Notes: generated by a model not told the origin, from the letters alone. Shown: positions 23,949 to 33,545, numbered from the stretch's first letter. The stretch is 64,000 bases of DNA from Capnocytophaga sputigena (GCF_900446695.1 NZ_UAVP01000003.1:783501-847500); one strand, 5' to 3'. Made by a program: numbers and translations.

Positions 23949-25994
23949 ATGACAACTCCTCCTAAAGCCAAACAAATACCTCATATATTCCACGAATTTG
24001 GAAAAGAACGCGCCGATAATTACTATTGGCTGCGCGAGCGCGAAAACCCTGAAGTCATTGCCTATTTAGAAGCCGAAAATGCCTACTATCAGGCGCAAAC
24101 AGCGCACACCAAACCTTTGCAAGAAACGCTCTTTGCCGAAATGAAAAGCCGCATCAAAGAGAACGATAGTTCTGTGCCTTATTGCTACAACGGTTATTGG
24201 TATCAAACTCGTTATGAAGAAGGTAAGGATTACCCTATTTATGTACGCTACAAGGAAACGCTCGAAGCTCCCGAAGAAATTCTTTTCGATTGTAATGCAA
24301 TGGCTAAAGGTAAAACCTACTTTCACCTCGATAGCTTTGCCATAAGCGACGACAATCAGTGGGCTATTTTTGGGGTAGATACAGTATCTCGTAGGCAATA
24401 TACGCTGCAAATCAAGAACCTCAGCACAGGTGAAATACTGCCCTATAAAATTAAAAATACTAACGGACAAGCAATTTGGGCAGCCGATAGTCGTACCATT
24501 TTCTACGTGAAGAACAACCAGCAAACCCTGCGCTCTTTCAAAGTATACCGTCATATTTTGGGTACTGACCCCAAAAGCGATGTATTGATTTTCCACGAAA
24601 AAGACGATACTTTTGATGTGTTTGTCTACCGCGAGAAGTCTCGCAAATACCTTGTGATAGGCAGCGAAAGTACCCTTACATCCGAATATCAAATCTTAAA
24701 TGCCAATACCCCTCTCGAGGCTTTCAAAGTGTTCCAACCCCGTACACGTGGCTTGGAGTACGATATCGCTCATTATGAGGAATATTTTTATATCCTCACC
24801 AACAAAGATGGTGCAACCAACTTCAAACTGATGCGTACCCCCGAAAGTGCTACAACTTCTGAGCATTGGGAAGAGGTAATAGCCCATTGTCCCGAAGTAC
24901 GCCTAAACGATATAGAAATTTTTAAAGATTTCTTGGTAGTCGAAGAAGTGTACAACGGCTTAGAACGTATACAAATACGCTCGTGGGACGGCTCAAAAGC
25001 GCATTACCTTCCCTTCAACAGCGAAACCTATACTGCCTATACTACCCAAAATATAGATTTCAACACCGAATGGTTGCGCTACAACTACCAATCATTGGCA
25101 ACACCTGCCTCTATTGTAGAATACAATATGCGCACTGGCGAAGAGCGCCTGCTAAAAGAACAAGAAGTGTTAGGAGGAAACTTCAATAAACAGGATTATA
25201 TTGAAGAACGCCTTTGGGCAACTGCCCCCGATGGGATAAAAGTCCCCATTTCGCTCATCTATCGCAAAGATATAGTGAAAAACGGGCAAAATCCTTTGTT
25301 GTTGTATGGTTATGGCTCGTACGGAGTAACCATCAACCCTTATTTTTCCACCACCCGTTTGAGCTTGTTAGACAGAGGTTTTATCTATGCTATTGCACAT
25401 ATCCGCGGGGGAGAATATTTAGGTCGCCAATGGTATGACGATGGCAAACTCCTCAAAAAGAAAAACACATTTACTGATTTTATCGCTTGTTCTCAGTACC
25501 TCATCGCCGAAGGTTACACCTCTCCCGAACATCTATTTGCTGAAGGGGGCTCGGCTGGAGGTTTGTTAATGGGTGCCGTGGTCAATATGGCGCCGCAATT
25601 GTATAAGGGCATTATTGCATCTGTGCCTTTTGTGGATGTAGTAACCACAATGCTGGACGACAGTATTCCGCTCACTACGGGCGAATACGACGAGTGGGGA
25701 AATCCTAATAACGAGGAATATTACAACTATATGCTCTCCTACTCACCTTACGACCAAGTGCGTGCTCAAGCCTATCCTGCAATGTACGTGAGTACTGGTT
25801 TGCACGACTCACAAGTGCAGTACTGGGAGCCTGCCAAGTGGATAGCCAAACTCCGCGAACTCAAAACTGACGACCATCCGCTGTATTTAGATACCAATAT
25901 GGAAGCTGGTCACGGCGGTGCTTCAGGACGTTTTGAAGCCCTAAAAGAAACCGCAAAAGAATACGCTTTTCTGTTAACTTTGCATAATCAATAA
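23949..25994 (+). CDS. S9 family prolyl oligopeptidase / oligopeptidase B-like
   Basis: This serine peptidase of 681 aa cleaves short peptides. A seven-bladed beta-propeller occupies about 70-400, followed by an alpha/beta-hydrolase domain. The catalytic triad is S535 (GGSAGGLL), D620 (TGLHDSQV) and H655 (AGHGG). No signal peptide is seen, so it is likely cytoplasmic, consistent with digesting imported peptides. Start at 23949 avoids overlap with GH97; an in-frame ATG at 23931 also exists. Basic specificity (oligopeptidase B) versus proline specificity is not decided. Confidence 0.94.
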   Translation: MTTPPKAKQIPHIFHEFGKERADNYYWLRERENPEVIAYLEAENAYYQAQTAHTKPLQETLFAEMKSRIKENDSSVPYCYNGYWYQTRYEEGKDYPIYVRYKETLEAPEEILFDCNAMAKGKTYFHLDSFAISDDNQWAIFGVDTVSRRQYTLQIKNLSTGEILPYKIKNTNGQAIWAADSRTIFYVKNNQQTLRSFKVYRHILGTDPKSDVLIFHEKDDTFDVFVYREKSRKYLVIGSESTLTSEYQILNANTPLEAFKVFQPRTRGLEYDIAHYEEYFYILTNKDGATNFKLMRTPESATTSEHWEEVIAHCPEVRLNDIEIFKDFLVVEEVYNGLERIQIRSWDGSKAHYLPFNSETYTAYTTQNIDFNTEWLRYNYQSLATPASIVEYNMRTGEERLLKEQEVLGGNFNKQDYIEERLWATAPDGIKVPISLIYRKDIVKNGQNPLLLYGYGSYGVTINPYFSTTRLSLLDRGFIYAIAHIRGGEYLGRQWYDDGKLLKKKNTFTDFIACSQYLIAEGYTSPEHLFAEGGSAGGLLMGAVVNMAPQLYKGIIASVPFVDVVTTMLDDSIPLTTGEYDEWGNPNNEEYYNYMLSYSPYDQVRAQAYPAMYVSTGLHDSQVQYWEPAKWIAKLRELKTDDHPLYLDTNMEAGHGGASGRFEALKETAKEYAFLLTLHNQ

Positions 25995-26377
25995 AAGCCT
26001 TTGTCTCATACTTTGTAGGGGCGTTTTGCAAACGCCCTTATAGTAACGATTATCTTAATAATCAGTCATTTTTAGCTACATTGTAGAAACAATTAGCCAA
26101 GCACTCTATTTAAAAATTTGATATATGGCTTTTTAGCCTCTCAACAAATATAAGAAACTCCTGTTTTATAATTCACTTAAAACATTATAAATCTTGTTTT
26201 TACAACTCAAAATTCAAATAATAGAACAACCCCTATTATTTGAATTTTCTATTTTTTTCCTCAATTATTTGCTCACCTTATTTTTTTTTCGTAAAATTGC
26301 ACCCGCTAAAAAAGTGTCCTTTCAGATACTTAACTAATTGATTTTTAAGATAAACATACAATAGAAAGAAATAAAAT
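25995..26377. other. 383-bp intergenic region before mreB
   Basis: It holds the GGGCG hairpin repeat described separately (26011-26040). It also has a 'taataatcagtca...tttagc' tail similar to the elements at 33546 and 50490, an AT-rich stretch, and a possible -7 box TAAAATTG (26292-26299) that would give mreB a leader of about 70-80 nt. No ORF is visible. Confidence 0.6.
26011..26040. repeat. Dispersed hairpin repeat, copy R1
   Basis: GGGCGTTT (26019-26026), TGC, AAACGCCC (26030-26037), preceded by tttgtag. It is the same element as copies at 33571-33598, 34999-35021 and 50535-50558. Confidence 0.8.
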
Positions 26378-27406
26378 ATGGGTTTTTTCGATTTCTTAAC
26401 AGAAGAAATAGCAATAGATTTGGGTACTGCCAACACTCTTATCATTCATAATGATAAGGTAGTTGTCGATAGCCCTTCTATTGTAGCATTGGATAGAACT
26501 AATAAAAAAATCATAGCCGTAGGTCAAGAAGCTCGCTTGATGCAAGGTAAAACTCACCCTAACATCACTACCGTACGTCCTCTAAAAGACGGGGTAATTG
26601 CCGACTTCGACGCTTCCGAGCAAATGATTGGTATGCTCATCAAAAGCATCCCTGCTTTGCGCAAACGCTTCTTTTCTCCATCATTGCGTATGGTGGTGTG
26701 TATCCCTTCAGGGATTACCGAAGTAGAAACTCGTGCCGTTCGCGAATCGTGTGAACGTGTAAATGGTAAGGATATCTACCTCGTGCACGAACCTATGGCA
26801 GCCGCTATCGGTATTGGGCTAGATATTATGCAGCCTAAAGGTAATATGATTATTGATATAGGTGGGGGTACTACCGAAATCGCTGTGATTGCCCTTGGGG
26901 GTATTGTGTGCGACAAATCAGTGAAAATTGCGGGGGATATCTTCAACTCCGATATCGTTCACTATATGCGTACCCAGCACAACCTCTATGTAGGTGAAAG
27001 TACTGCCGAGAACATCAAAATCACCGTAGGTGCTGCCACCGAAGACCTTGATGCTCCACCCGATGACATTATGGTACAAGGGCGTGACTTGCTCACCGGT
27101 AAACCTAAACAAGTGCAAGTATCTTACCGCGAAATGGTGAAAGCCCTCGATAAATCTATTTTGCGCATTGAGGATGCTATTATGGAAACGCTTTCACAAA
27201 CACCTCCTGAACTCGCTGCCGATATCTACAACACAGGTATTTATATGGCTGGCGGAGGTTCTATGCTCCGCGGTTTAGACAAGCGTATTTCTATGAAAAC
27301 CGACCTCCCAGTATACGTAGCCGAAGATCCTTTGCGCGCCGTAGTACGTGGTACCGGTATCACCCTAAAAAATATCAATAAATTTAGAAGCATCTTACTT
27401 AAATAG
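26378..27406 (+). CDS. mreB: Rod shape-determining actin homologue MreB
   Basis: This cytoplasmic actin-like ATPase forms membrane filaments that guide the elongasome. At 342 aa it has the phosphate-1 motif IAIDLGTANTLI, phosphate-2 IDIGGGTTEIAV and the adenosine motif MAGGGSMLRG. It opens a mreB-mreC-mreD-mrdA cluster. The spacer to mreC (27407-27480) contains an inverted run of 'aagaggtaag' words that can form a hairpin. Confidence 0.97.
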   Translation: MGFFDFLTEEIAIDLGTANTLIIHNDKVVVDSPSIVALDRTNKKIIAVGQEARLMQGKTHPNITTVRPLKDGVIADFDASEQMIGMLIKSIPALRKRFFSPSLRMVVCIPSGITEVETRAVRESCERVNGKDIYLVHEPMAAAIGIGLDIMQPKGNMIIDIGGGTTEIAVIALGGIVCDKSVKIAGDIFNSDIVHYMRTQHNLYVGESTAENIKITVGAATEDLDAPPDDIMVQGRDLLTGKPKQVQVSYREMVKALDKSILRIEDAIMETLSQTPPELAADIYNTGIYMAGGGSMLRGLDKRISMKTDLPVYVAEDPLRAVVRGTGITLKNINKFRSILLK

Positions 27407-27472
27407 GAGATAAGAGGTAAGAGGTAAGAAACGGAACCTCACTTCTTATCTCTTACCTCTTACTTCTTAGCT
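27407..27472. repeat. Inverted word repeat between mreB and mreC
   Basis: 'gagataagaggtaagaggtaagaa' is followed by the complementary 'ttcttatctcttacctcttacttctt', giving a long imperfect hairpin around 'acggaacctcac'. The same words end the PiT gene at 54090. Confidence 0.7.
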
Positions 27473-27480
27473 AAATAACT

Positions 27481-28317
27481 ATGAACCAAATCATCCAATT
27501 TTTCATCAGAACGAGGAACTTTTGCGTGTTCCTCCTGCTGTTTCTATGCGCTATTGGTTTGGTTTTTAGAAGTAATTATTACCCTCAGAGTGCCTATATC
27601 AATTCGGCTAATGCCCTATCGGGGAAACTCTATGCGTTTTCTAACTATTGGGCTCAGTACTTCAGTTTGAGAAGCCAAAATGAAGCCTTAACTGAAGAAA
27701 ACCGCAGTTTGCGCGACCAAGTACTCCAAATGCAAGAACAATTGCGACAAACAAAAGGTGTTGATAGCCTCAGCTTCGCCACCACCGATTCTCTGAAGTA
27801 CAAAGTCCTAAAAGCTAATGTAATCAACAATAGTTTTCGCCTTCAAAAAAACTATCTCACTATCGATAAAGGCAGTAAAGATGGCGTAAAACAAGATATG
27901 GGTGTACTCTCACCGCGAGGTGTCGTAGGAATTATAGAAAACACTTCAGGGCGTTTTGCTACAGTACAGAGTGTACTCAACACCCGTTCAGCCCTCAATG
28001 CAATGGTAAAACGCACTCAGCATTTCGGTTCACTGCACTGGAATGCCAAAGAAGTAAACAAAGTACAATTGCTCGAAGTACCTAATATCGCTCCTATTCA
28101 AAACGGCGATACCATTGTAACAGGCGGTATGTCCAATATTTTCCCTAAAGGAATCCCTATTGGTAAAATTGTACATTTCGAGAAAAGCAAGTTCGATAAT
28201 ACCTTCATCATCGATGTATGGCTCTTTACCGATATGTCTAACATCGATTATGTTTACCTCATTGAAAACAAAGATAAAGACGCTATTTCAGCCTTAGAAA
28301 AACAAAACCCAAAATGA
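27481..28317 (+). CDS. mreC: Rod shape-determining protein MreC
   Basis: A bitopic membrane protein of 278 aa that scaffolds PBP2 and RodA. It has an N-terminal helix (about 13-30), a coiled coil (about 60-95, rich in EALTEENRSLRDQ-type heptads), and the periplasmic beta domains with SPRGVVGIIENTSGRFATV and the IPIGKIVH motif. It overlaps mreD by 4 bp (ATGACG). Confidence 0.95.
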   Translation: MNQIIQFFIRTRNFCVFLLLFLCAIGLVFRSNYYPQSAYINSANALSGKLYAFSNYWAQYFSLRSQNEALTEENRSLRDQVLQMQEQLRQTKGVDSLSFATTDSLKYKVLKANVINNSFRLQKNYLTIDKGSKDGVKQDMGVLSPRGVVGIIENTSGRFATVQSVLNTRSALNAMVKRTQHFGSLHWNAKEVNKVQLLEVPNIAPIQNGDTIVTGGMSNIFPKGIPIGKIVHFEKSKFDNTFIIDVWLFTDMSNIDYVYLIENKDKDAISALEKQNPK

Positions 28318-28820
28318 CGCACCCACTTGTAAAAAATACATTTCTATTCATAGCATTAGTACTTTTGCAAGTGCTTATTTTCAATCATATAGAGTACTGG
28401 GGCTATGTAAACCCGATGATTTACATCGTATTCCTTTTGGTAGCTCCTTATCGTGAAAACCAAGTACCCAATCTATTAGCTGCCTTTGCTATAGGTCTCT
28501 GTATAGATATTTTTTCTAACACTGGAGGCTTGCACGCTGCTAGTAGTGTACTAATAGCCTATTGCCGACAAAGTATCTTGCTAATAGTTTTTGGCAGGAA
28601 TTTTGAATATCAAGAAATGGATTTAGCAAGTTATCCATTCACCAAAATCTTTAGTTATACAACCCTAATGGTGGTAGTGCATCACACCCTATTCTATTTC
28701 TTAGAAATATTCAATTTCAATCATTTGTTACTTACTTTTACTAAAATTATAGGGGCATCTATCTTCACTATCATCGTTTGTTTGCTCACTATTTATCTGT
28801 TTAGTAAAAATAAGAAATGA
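28314..28820 (+). CDS. mreD: Rod shape-determining protein MreD
   Basis: A 168-aa integral membrane protein with five to six hydrophobic helices. Assignment rests on position between mreC and the PBP2 gene with 4-bp overlaps on both sides, and on the conserved GLCIDIFSNTGGLHAASSV segment typical of Bacteroidota MreD. Confidence 0.93.
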   Translation: MTHPLVKNTFLFIALVLLQVLIFNHIEYWGYVNPMIYIVFLLVAPYRENQVPNLLAAFAIGLCIDIFSNTGGLHAASSVLIAYCRQSILLIVFGRNFEYQEMDLASYPFTKIFSYTTLMVVVHHTLFYFLEIFNFNHLLLTFTKIIGASIFTIIVCLLTIYLFSKNKK

Positions 28821-30676
28821 GAAAACTCTTACTTCCGATTATTATCATATTCACTGCGGTCGTAATCTTATTGCGATTGTTCTTCCTGCAAATCGTCTTC
28901 CACGACGATAGCAACAACATCGATAATATCGCTATAGAAACCGTTTACGACTATCCCGAACGCGGCTATATCTACGACCGCAACGGCGAACTTTTGGTTT
29001 CTAACCAACCTGCTTACGACGTGATGGTGATCCCTAGTGAGGTTAAAAATTTAGATACCCTCGAACTCTGCGGATTGTTAGAACTTCAAAAAAACGATTT
29101 TAGAGAACGTCTCCAAAAAGCTCGCGACTATTCGCGCAAAAAACCATCAGTAATTGTACACCAACTCTCTAAAGATGATTATGCGGTACTCCAAGAAAAA
29201 TTGCGCAAATTCCAAGGTTTTTATATACAGAAACGTATGCTCCGCAGTTACCTCACTCACAATGCAGGGAACGTATTGGGCTACATCAGTGAAGTAAACG
29301 AATGGGAACTCAAGAAAAACCCTTACTACCTTGCTGGAGAGCTCATTGGGCGTAGCGGAGTTGAAAAACAATACGAAGAGTTTTTGCGCGGCAAGAAAGG
29401 AGTACAATACTACCAAAAGGACAAGCACAACGCTGCTATCGAACGTTATAAAAATGGGGCAATGGATACCCTGCCTATTATGGGGCAACCCTTGCAACTC
29501 ACTATTGATATAGGCTTGCAGGCTTATGGCGAACAACTAATGCAACACAAACACGGCGGTATTGTTGCCATCGAGCCTAAAACTGGCGAAATTCTCGCTC
29601 TCATCTCCGCCCCTACTTTCGATCCTGCTTTGTTAGTAGGACGTGAACGCTCCAAAAACTACACCGCTCTCTACAACGATTCTATTGCCAAACCTCTCTA
29701 TGACCGTACGCTACTTGCCGAATATCCCCCAGGGTCTCCTTTCAAAGTAATAAATGCACTCATCGGTTTGCAGGAAGGGGTCATCACTCCTCAAAGTGTG
29801 TTCAGCTGTGGCGGTGGCTATCGCTATGGCGGACATATTATGCGCTGCCACTGCGGACGTGGATCTAACGACCTTTTGCACGGTATTGCTCTCTCTTGTA
29901 ATGCTTATTTTGCCAATACTTACAAGCGCGCTATCGATATGAAAACCACCTCAGCAATAGGTATGGACAAGTGGAATGCTCACGTGCGCAGTTTCGGACT
30001 CGGTGGTTTCCTCGGCTGCGACCTTCCTACAGGGCGTGCGGGCAAAGTGCCTAATACCGCTCTGTACGACAAGCAATATGGTGCTAAGAGATGGAGTGGT
30101 ACTACTAATATTTCTAATGCTATCGGGCAGGGTGAAATTCTTACCACCCCTATACAATTGGCGAATGTAATGGCTGCTATTGCCAATAAAGGCTATTTCT
30201 ACACCCCTCACATTGTAAAGCAAATCGACAACAAACAAACTCCTTTTAAAGAATATACCGTACCAAAGCATACTACCATAGACCCTAAACACTTTGAGCC
30301 CGTAATCAAAGGAATGAATATGGCTTATTTAGCTGGTACTGCGCGCCGTACTCAAATTGATGGCATCAATATTGCGGCAAAAACAGGAACAGCCGAAAAC
30401 TTTATCAGGGTCAATGGCAAGCGTATGCAACTTACTGACCACTCTATATTCGTTGCTTTTGCCCCTGTAGAAGACCCTAAAATAGCTATCGCCGTATTTG
30501 TAGAAAATGGTTATTACGGAGCTCGTGTTGCTGGACCTATTGCTTCCCTAATGATTGAAAAATACCTCAAAGGTGAAGTATTTCGTTGTGACCTCGAACG
30601 TCAAATGCTTGAAAAGAGCCTTGAACACGAATATATGAAACCGTATTTAGGAGAGAAATTTTATATCAACCAGTAA
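28817..30676 (+). CDS. mrdA: Penicillin-binding protein 2 (elongation-specific transpeptidase)
   Basis: A class B PBP of 619 aa. It has an N-terminal membrane anchor (about 4-24), a dimerisation/pedestal domain (YPERGYIYDRNGELLVSN) and a transpeptidase domain. The active serine is S307 in PPGSPFK. SCN is in LSCNAYF and KTG in AAKTGTAEN. It makes cross-links along the side wall with MreBCD. A rodA gene usually follows in Bacteroidota; here unknown secreted proteins follow instead. Confidence 0.96.
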   Translation: MRKLLLPIIIIFTAVVILLRLFFLQIVFHDDSNNIDNIAIETVYDYPERGYIYDRNGELLVSNQPAYDVMVIPSEVKNLDTLELCGLLELQKNDFRERLQKARDYSRKKPSVIVHQLSKDDYAVLQEKLRKFQGFYIQKRMLRSYLTHNAGNVLGYISEVNEWELKKNPYYLAGELIGRSGVEKQYEEFLRGKKGVQYYQKDKHNAAIERYKNGAMDTLPIMGQPLQLTIDIGLQAYGEQLMQHKHGGIVAIEPKTGEILALISAPTFDPALLVGRERSKNYTALYNDSIAKPLYDRTLLAEYPPGSPFKVINALIGLQEGVITPQSVFSCGGGYRYGGHIMRCHCGRGSNDLLHGIALSCNAYFANTYKRAIDMKTTSAIGMDKWNAHVRSFGLGGFLGCDLPTGRAGKVPNTALYDKQYGAKRWSGTTNISNAIGQGEILTTPIQLANVMAAIANKGYFYTPHIVKQIDNKQTPFKEYTVPKHTTIDPKHFEPVIKGMNMAYLAGTARRTQIDGINIAAKTGTAENFIRVNGKRMQLTDHSIFVAFAPVEDPKIAIAVFVENGYYGARVAGPIASLMIEKYLKGEVFRCDLERQMLEKSLEHEYMKPYLGEKFYINQ

Positions 30677-30783
30677 GGTGTATATTGCTCCTTTAATGTA
30701 TACTTACCTTGACAGTTACATTTCCTAAGCTAAAGATTGATACTACCAAAATATTTCATAATCATTAATTTATTGTATTTTTT

Positions 30784-31185
30784 ATGAGAAAAATAGCGCT
30801 TTTATTTATAGTAGTTTTTATCTTTTGGGATAGAGGAAATGCACAATCTTCCAAAGGGAAAGATGAAATTCTTTCTTATATTCCTAATGAGGACAAGGGA
30901 GAGGTAAAATTTGGTTGGAAAGTGCCTGCTAAAGAGGCTATAATCACATTTTTAAAAAGACTTCCTGAAATATCTACACAAGAATGGCATACGTGTTATG
31001 GTTCTTTTCAGTCTAATGTAAAAGGGTCTTTGCGCTATAAGAATCATATTTATGAATACGAAGTAAATGCTGGTGGTTGGATATATTTATCATCAAAAGA
31101 AAAGACAAAAATTTTAGGTAGTAAAGATAAAAGAGATACTATAAGTAATTTTATCTCAGTATATTATTGCGATGAAATGAAATAG
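30784..31185 (+). CDS. Secreted protein of unknown function
   Basis: A 133-aa ORF with a signal peptide (cleavage after GNAQ) and a mature part of about 110 residues. The mature part has lysine/aspartate-rich ends and a WHTCYGSFQSNVKGSLRYKN region suggesting a small beta-rich domain. I do not recognise the family. It lies in an AT-rich stretch between mrdA and maf that holds only unrecognised short genes, so horizontal gain or strain-specific content is possible. Confidence 0.65.
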   Translation: MRKIALLFIVVFIFWDRGNAQSSKGKDEILSYIPNEDKGEVKFGWKVPAKEAIITFLKRLPEISTQEWHTCYGSFQSNVKGSLRYKNHIYEYEVNAGGWIYLSSKEKTKILGSKDKRDTISNFISVYYCDEMK

Positions 31186-31200
31186 TATAAAAAATAAAAT

Positions 31201-31347
31201 ATGAAACCAATATTCAACGACTATCAAAAGAAGTTATCAGATATTATTTTAGAGAATAACGCCATCTCACCTTTGAGTGAACTCTATTCCAACGAAATAA
31301 GAGAGTTAGCTGTGGTGTGGACTAATAAAGATTTAATGCCTCATTAG
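31201..31347 (+). CDS. Short ORF, possible gene fragment
   Basis: A 48-aa ORF from ATG 31201 to TAG 31345-31347, beginning MKPIFNDYQKKLSDII and ending WTNKDLMPH. It is soluble and helical in character, with no signal peptide. It starts 15 bp after the preceding ORF and ends 14 bp before the next. It could be a small protein or the truncated N-terminus of a larger gene. No family is recognised. Confidence 0.4.
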   Translation: MKPIFNDYQKKLSDIILENNAISPLSELYSNEIRELAVVWTNKDLMPH

Positions 31348-31361
31348 TTGTTATATTAAAA

Positions 31362-31961
31362 ATGAAAAAATATTACTATCACATATATTTGTTCTTCTTT
31401 TGTGTATTTTTCTTTTTATCTCTTATAGGAAATGCACAAAAAAGTTCGAGCTATGAGTTTTATAATAAAACAAAGAGCCTCGGAATTGGTTTAGTGAAAG
31501 TAGAAAGTGATATCATAACTATTAACAGTCAGACTTTTAACAAGAGTTTAAACGAATATATATACACTCCTAAGTATATAGTACCAATATTCTTCAAACC
31601 TGAATATAATATTTTTTATATCGTTTGTCTCGGTGACCAAAGAGAATACTATAAAGTTTTATCGGCAAATGGTGAAGAATATTTGGTATCCAAAGCACAA
31701 ACAAAATTCATATCTTGGGAAGATTTCTTAAAAAATACTACAGGAATTTCCAATTTAGATTGGAGCAAAAATCCCTTGCGAAAAGAACCTTTTGAAAAGT
31801 CGAAAATCATTAAACTAAAAGATACCGATGCGACATTCAATATAATAAGAGTGAAAAAAGATTGGATTGAAATACAAAGTGATAACAATACAAATGAGAA
31901 AGGCTGGATTCAATGGAAAAAAGAAAATAGATTATTAATAGAAATCTATCTACTGATTTGA
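31362..31961 (+). CDS. Secreted protein with possible C-terminal SH3-like domain
   Basis: A 199-aa ORF. A hydrophobic N-terminus of 25 residues, rich in F/Y, ends in GNAQ as in a signal peptide. The C-terminal 60 residues (from about 140: LKDTDATFNIIRVKKDWIEI, then NEKGWIQWKKEN) have the pattern of a bacterial SH3-type domain. The family is otherwise unrecognised. It is AT-rich like its neighbours. Confidence 0.65.
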   Translation: MKKYYYHIYLFFFCVFFFLSLIGNAQKSSSYEFYNKTKSLGIGLVKVESDIITINSQTFNKSLNEYIYTPKYIVPIFFKPEYNIFYIVCLGDQREYYKVLSANGEEYLVSKAQTKFISWEDFLKNTTGISNLDWSKNPLRKEPFEKSKIIKLKDTDATFNIIRVKKDWIEIQSDNNTNEKGWIQWKKENRLLIEIYLLI

Positions 31962-31989
31962 TTCTGCTTGCCTCGATAAATCAACAAAT

Positions 31990-32544
31990 ATGAAAAAAAT
32001 AATCCTTGCCTCAGGCTCACCACGCCGCCAGCAGTTCCTAAAAGAGTTAGACCTCCCCTATGAGGTCATTCTCAAACCCGTAGATGAGACTTACCCCGCA
32101 CACTTGCAGCGCGAGCAAATCACTGATTATTTGGCACAACTAAAAGCCACACCTTTTGCAGGAGAAATACCTGCTAACTGTGTGCTCCTCACTTCCGATA
32201 CCATCGTGTGGCACGAAGGGAAAGCCCTGGGCAAACCCAAAGACACTGCCGATGCCTTTGCAATGTTGCATTCACTCTCTGGCAAGACCCACGAGGTGAT
32301 TACTTCCGTATGCTTTACCACTGATGAAAAGCAAATTACTGAACACTGCATCACCAAAGTAACCTTTAAGGAACTTTCTAACGACGAAATTACCTATTAC
32401 ATCAATAAATACCAACCATTCGACAAAGCAGGAGCTTACGGCATCCAAGAATGGATTGGGCATATAGGCGTTATCGCTATCGAAGGTTCTTATAACAACG
32501 TAATGGGACTGCCTACACACTTAATCAGCAAATTCATAAATTAG
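31990..32544 (+). CDS. maf: Maf-type nucleoside triphosphate pyrophosphatase
   Basis: A house-cleaning enzyme of 184 aa that hydrolyses non-canonical or modified nucleoside triphosphates. It has the N-terminal signature ILASGSPRRQQFL, the VLLTSDTIVW motif with catalytic Asp, KPKDTADAFAML, and the C-terminal DKAGAYGIQEW. It stands alone as a housekeeping gene inside a run of unrecognised secreted proteins. Confidence 0.95.
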   Translation: MKKIILASGSPRRQQFLKELDLPYEVILKPVDETYPAHLQREQITDYLAQLKATPFAGEIPANCVLLTSDTIVWHEGKALGKPKDTADAFAMLHSLSGKTHEVITSVCFTTDEKQITEHCITKVTFKELSNDEITYYINKYQPFDKAGAYGIQEWIGHIGVIAIEGSYNNVMGLPTHLISKFIN

Positions 32545-32558
32545 TAAATTCTCAAAAT

Positions 32559-32732
32559 ATGAAAAAACTCCTCTTCTTGCTCCTACTCCCTTGCTTATCT
32601 TCCTTTACAGAGAAGAATAAACAATATCAAACCGAGGATTTCCGTATGGATATAGTACTCAGTACAGGAGAATACTATAACTTAACGTCTGTTCGATATA
32701 ACAGAACATTGATTTACAGCTTTGTAACATAA
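32559..32732 (+). CDS. Short secreted ORF, possibly a truncated gene
   Basis: This ORF of 57 aa starts at ATG 32559 and ends TAA 32730-32732. It has a clear signal peptide (MKKLLFLLLLPCLSSF), but the mature part is only about 40 residues, ending SVRYNRTLIYSFVT. The gene may be the surviving 5' end of a longer secreted protein. What follows is non-coding sequence with a TTCACC/GGTGAA hairpin. Confidence 0.45.
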   Translation: MKKLLFLLLLPCLSSFTEKNKQYQTEDFRMDIVLSTGEYYNLTSVRYNRTLIYSFVT

Positions 32733-32999
32733 TATATTCACAAAATAATTCACCGTCAGGTGAAAATTCGTGAGATAATATAAAGTAAAGAGTTTTATAC
32801 TGTCTCAATTTCGTGAATTTTCGTGAAATTCGTGGGAGATTTAAAACATTTTACTGATTATTAAACAATTACTCATGTCAAACTCACGTTTACTTAATGG
32901 TAATAGATAAATGAGTTTTCTTATAAAAAACTATTTTCCCCTTTTATACTGGAGGACAAAAGATATAATTTACATCAAAGGAGCAAAACCTATCAATAA
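32733..32999. other. Non-coding stretch with small hairpin and 'ttcgtgaa' repeats
   Basis: It contains TTCACCgtcaGGTGAA at 32749-32764. It also contains three close copies of 'ttcgtgaa' around 32808-32835 (ttcgtgaattttcgtgaaattcgtgg). No convincing promoter or ORF was seen before the gene at 33000. Confidence 0.5.
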
Positions 33000-33530
33000 A
33001 TGACGACTCATAAAGTGAAACATATCATTGTTTTTATGTGCTTTTGTTCTTTTTTCTTGTACTCTCAAGAAAAACATTGCATTACTTTTACAGATAACAC
33101 TTGTGCTTGTAAGTCTTGTTATACTGATTATTATGCTTATACAGATATAGATGTTTACAAAATAGATACTATTCATTATACTCAAAAAGAATTTAAAGCG
33201 AGTTTTTACCCTTATGGAGATGGACAAAAGGGAGATAATTTTTTCCTTTTAGATACCGTAGCACACTTTTTGCCTAAAAAAATAAAGAAGAAAGTACATA
33301 ACTATTATCGCAAAAAAGGACTTGACACCACTGCTTATCTATTTATACAAGAAAAGGATTCTTTTCCAGCAGTTGTTTTGGAGAAAAACGCTTCTTTTAT
33401 AGAGCGAATGTGCAAAAAAACAAAGTTAGAGATGAAGAAAAATGTAATTGCAACAGCTTTAGTTTTTTCCATTTTTATAAAAGGTGAAATCTACCACCAA
33501 ATAGTAGTCGAAAAATTGAAAGAGCAATAA
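33000..33530 (+). CDS. Secreted protein of unknown function, Cys-rich N-terminus
   Basis: A 176-aa ORF with a signal peptide (cleavage near LYSQ). Four cysteines cluster just after it (HCITFTDNTCACKSCYTD), suggesting a disulfide or metal site. The centre is lysine-rich, and a hydrophobic patch sits near residue 150. No family is recognised. It is the last member of the unrecognised secreted group at 30.8-33.5 kb. Confidence 0.6.
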   Translation: MTTHKVKHIIVFMCFCSFFLYSQEKHCITFTDNTCACKSCYTDYYAYTDIDVYKIDTIHYTQKEFKASFYPYGDGQKGDNFFLLDTVAHFLPKKIKKKVHNYYRKKGLDTTAYLFIQEKDSFPAVVLEKNASFIERMCKKTKLEMKKNVIATALVFSIFIKGEIYHQIVVEKLKEQ

Positions 33531-33545
33531 AAGCAGTTAATTTCT

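Noticed and set aside
24066..24692. 208-aa minus-strand ORF opposite the S9 peptidase
   Set aside because: Antisense to the propeller domain of a complete peptidase gene; no independent coding evidence.
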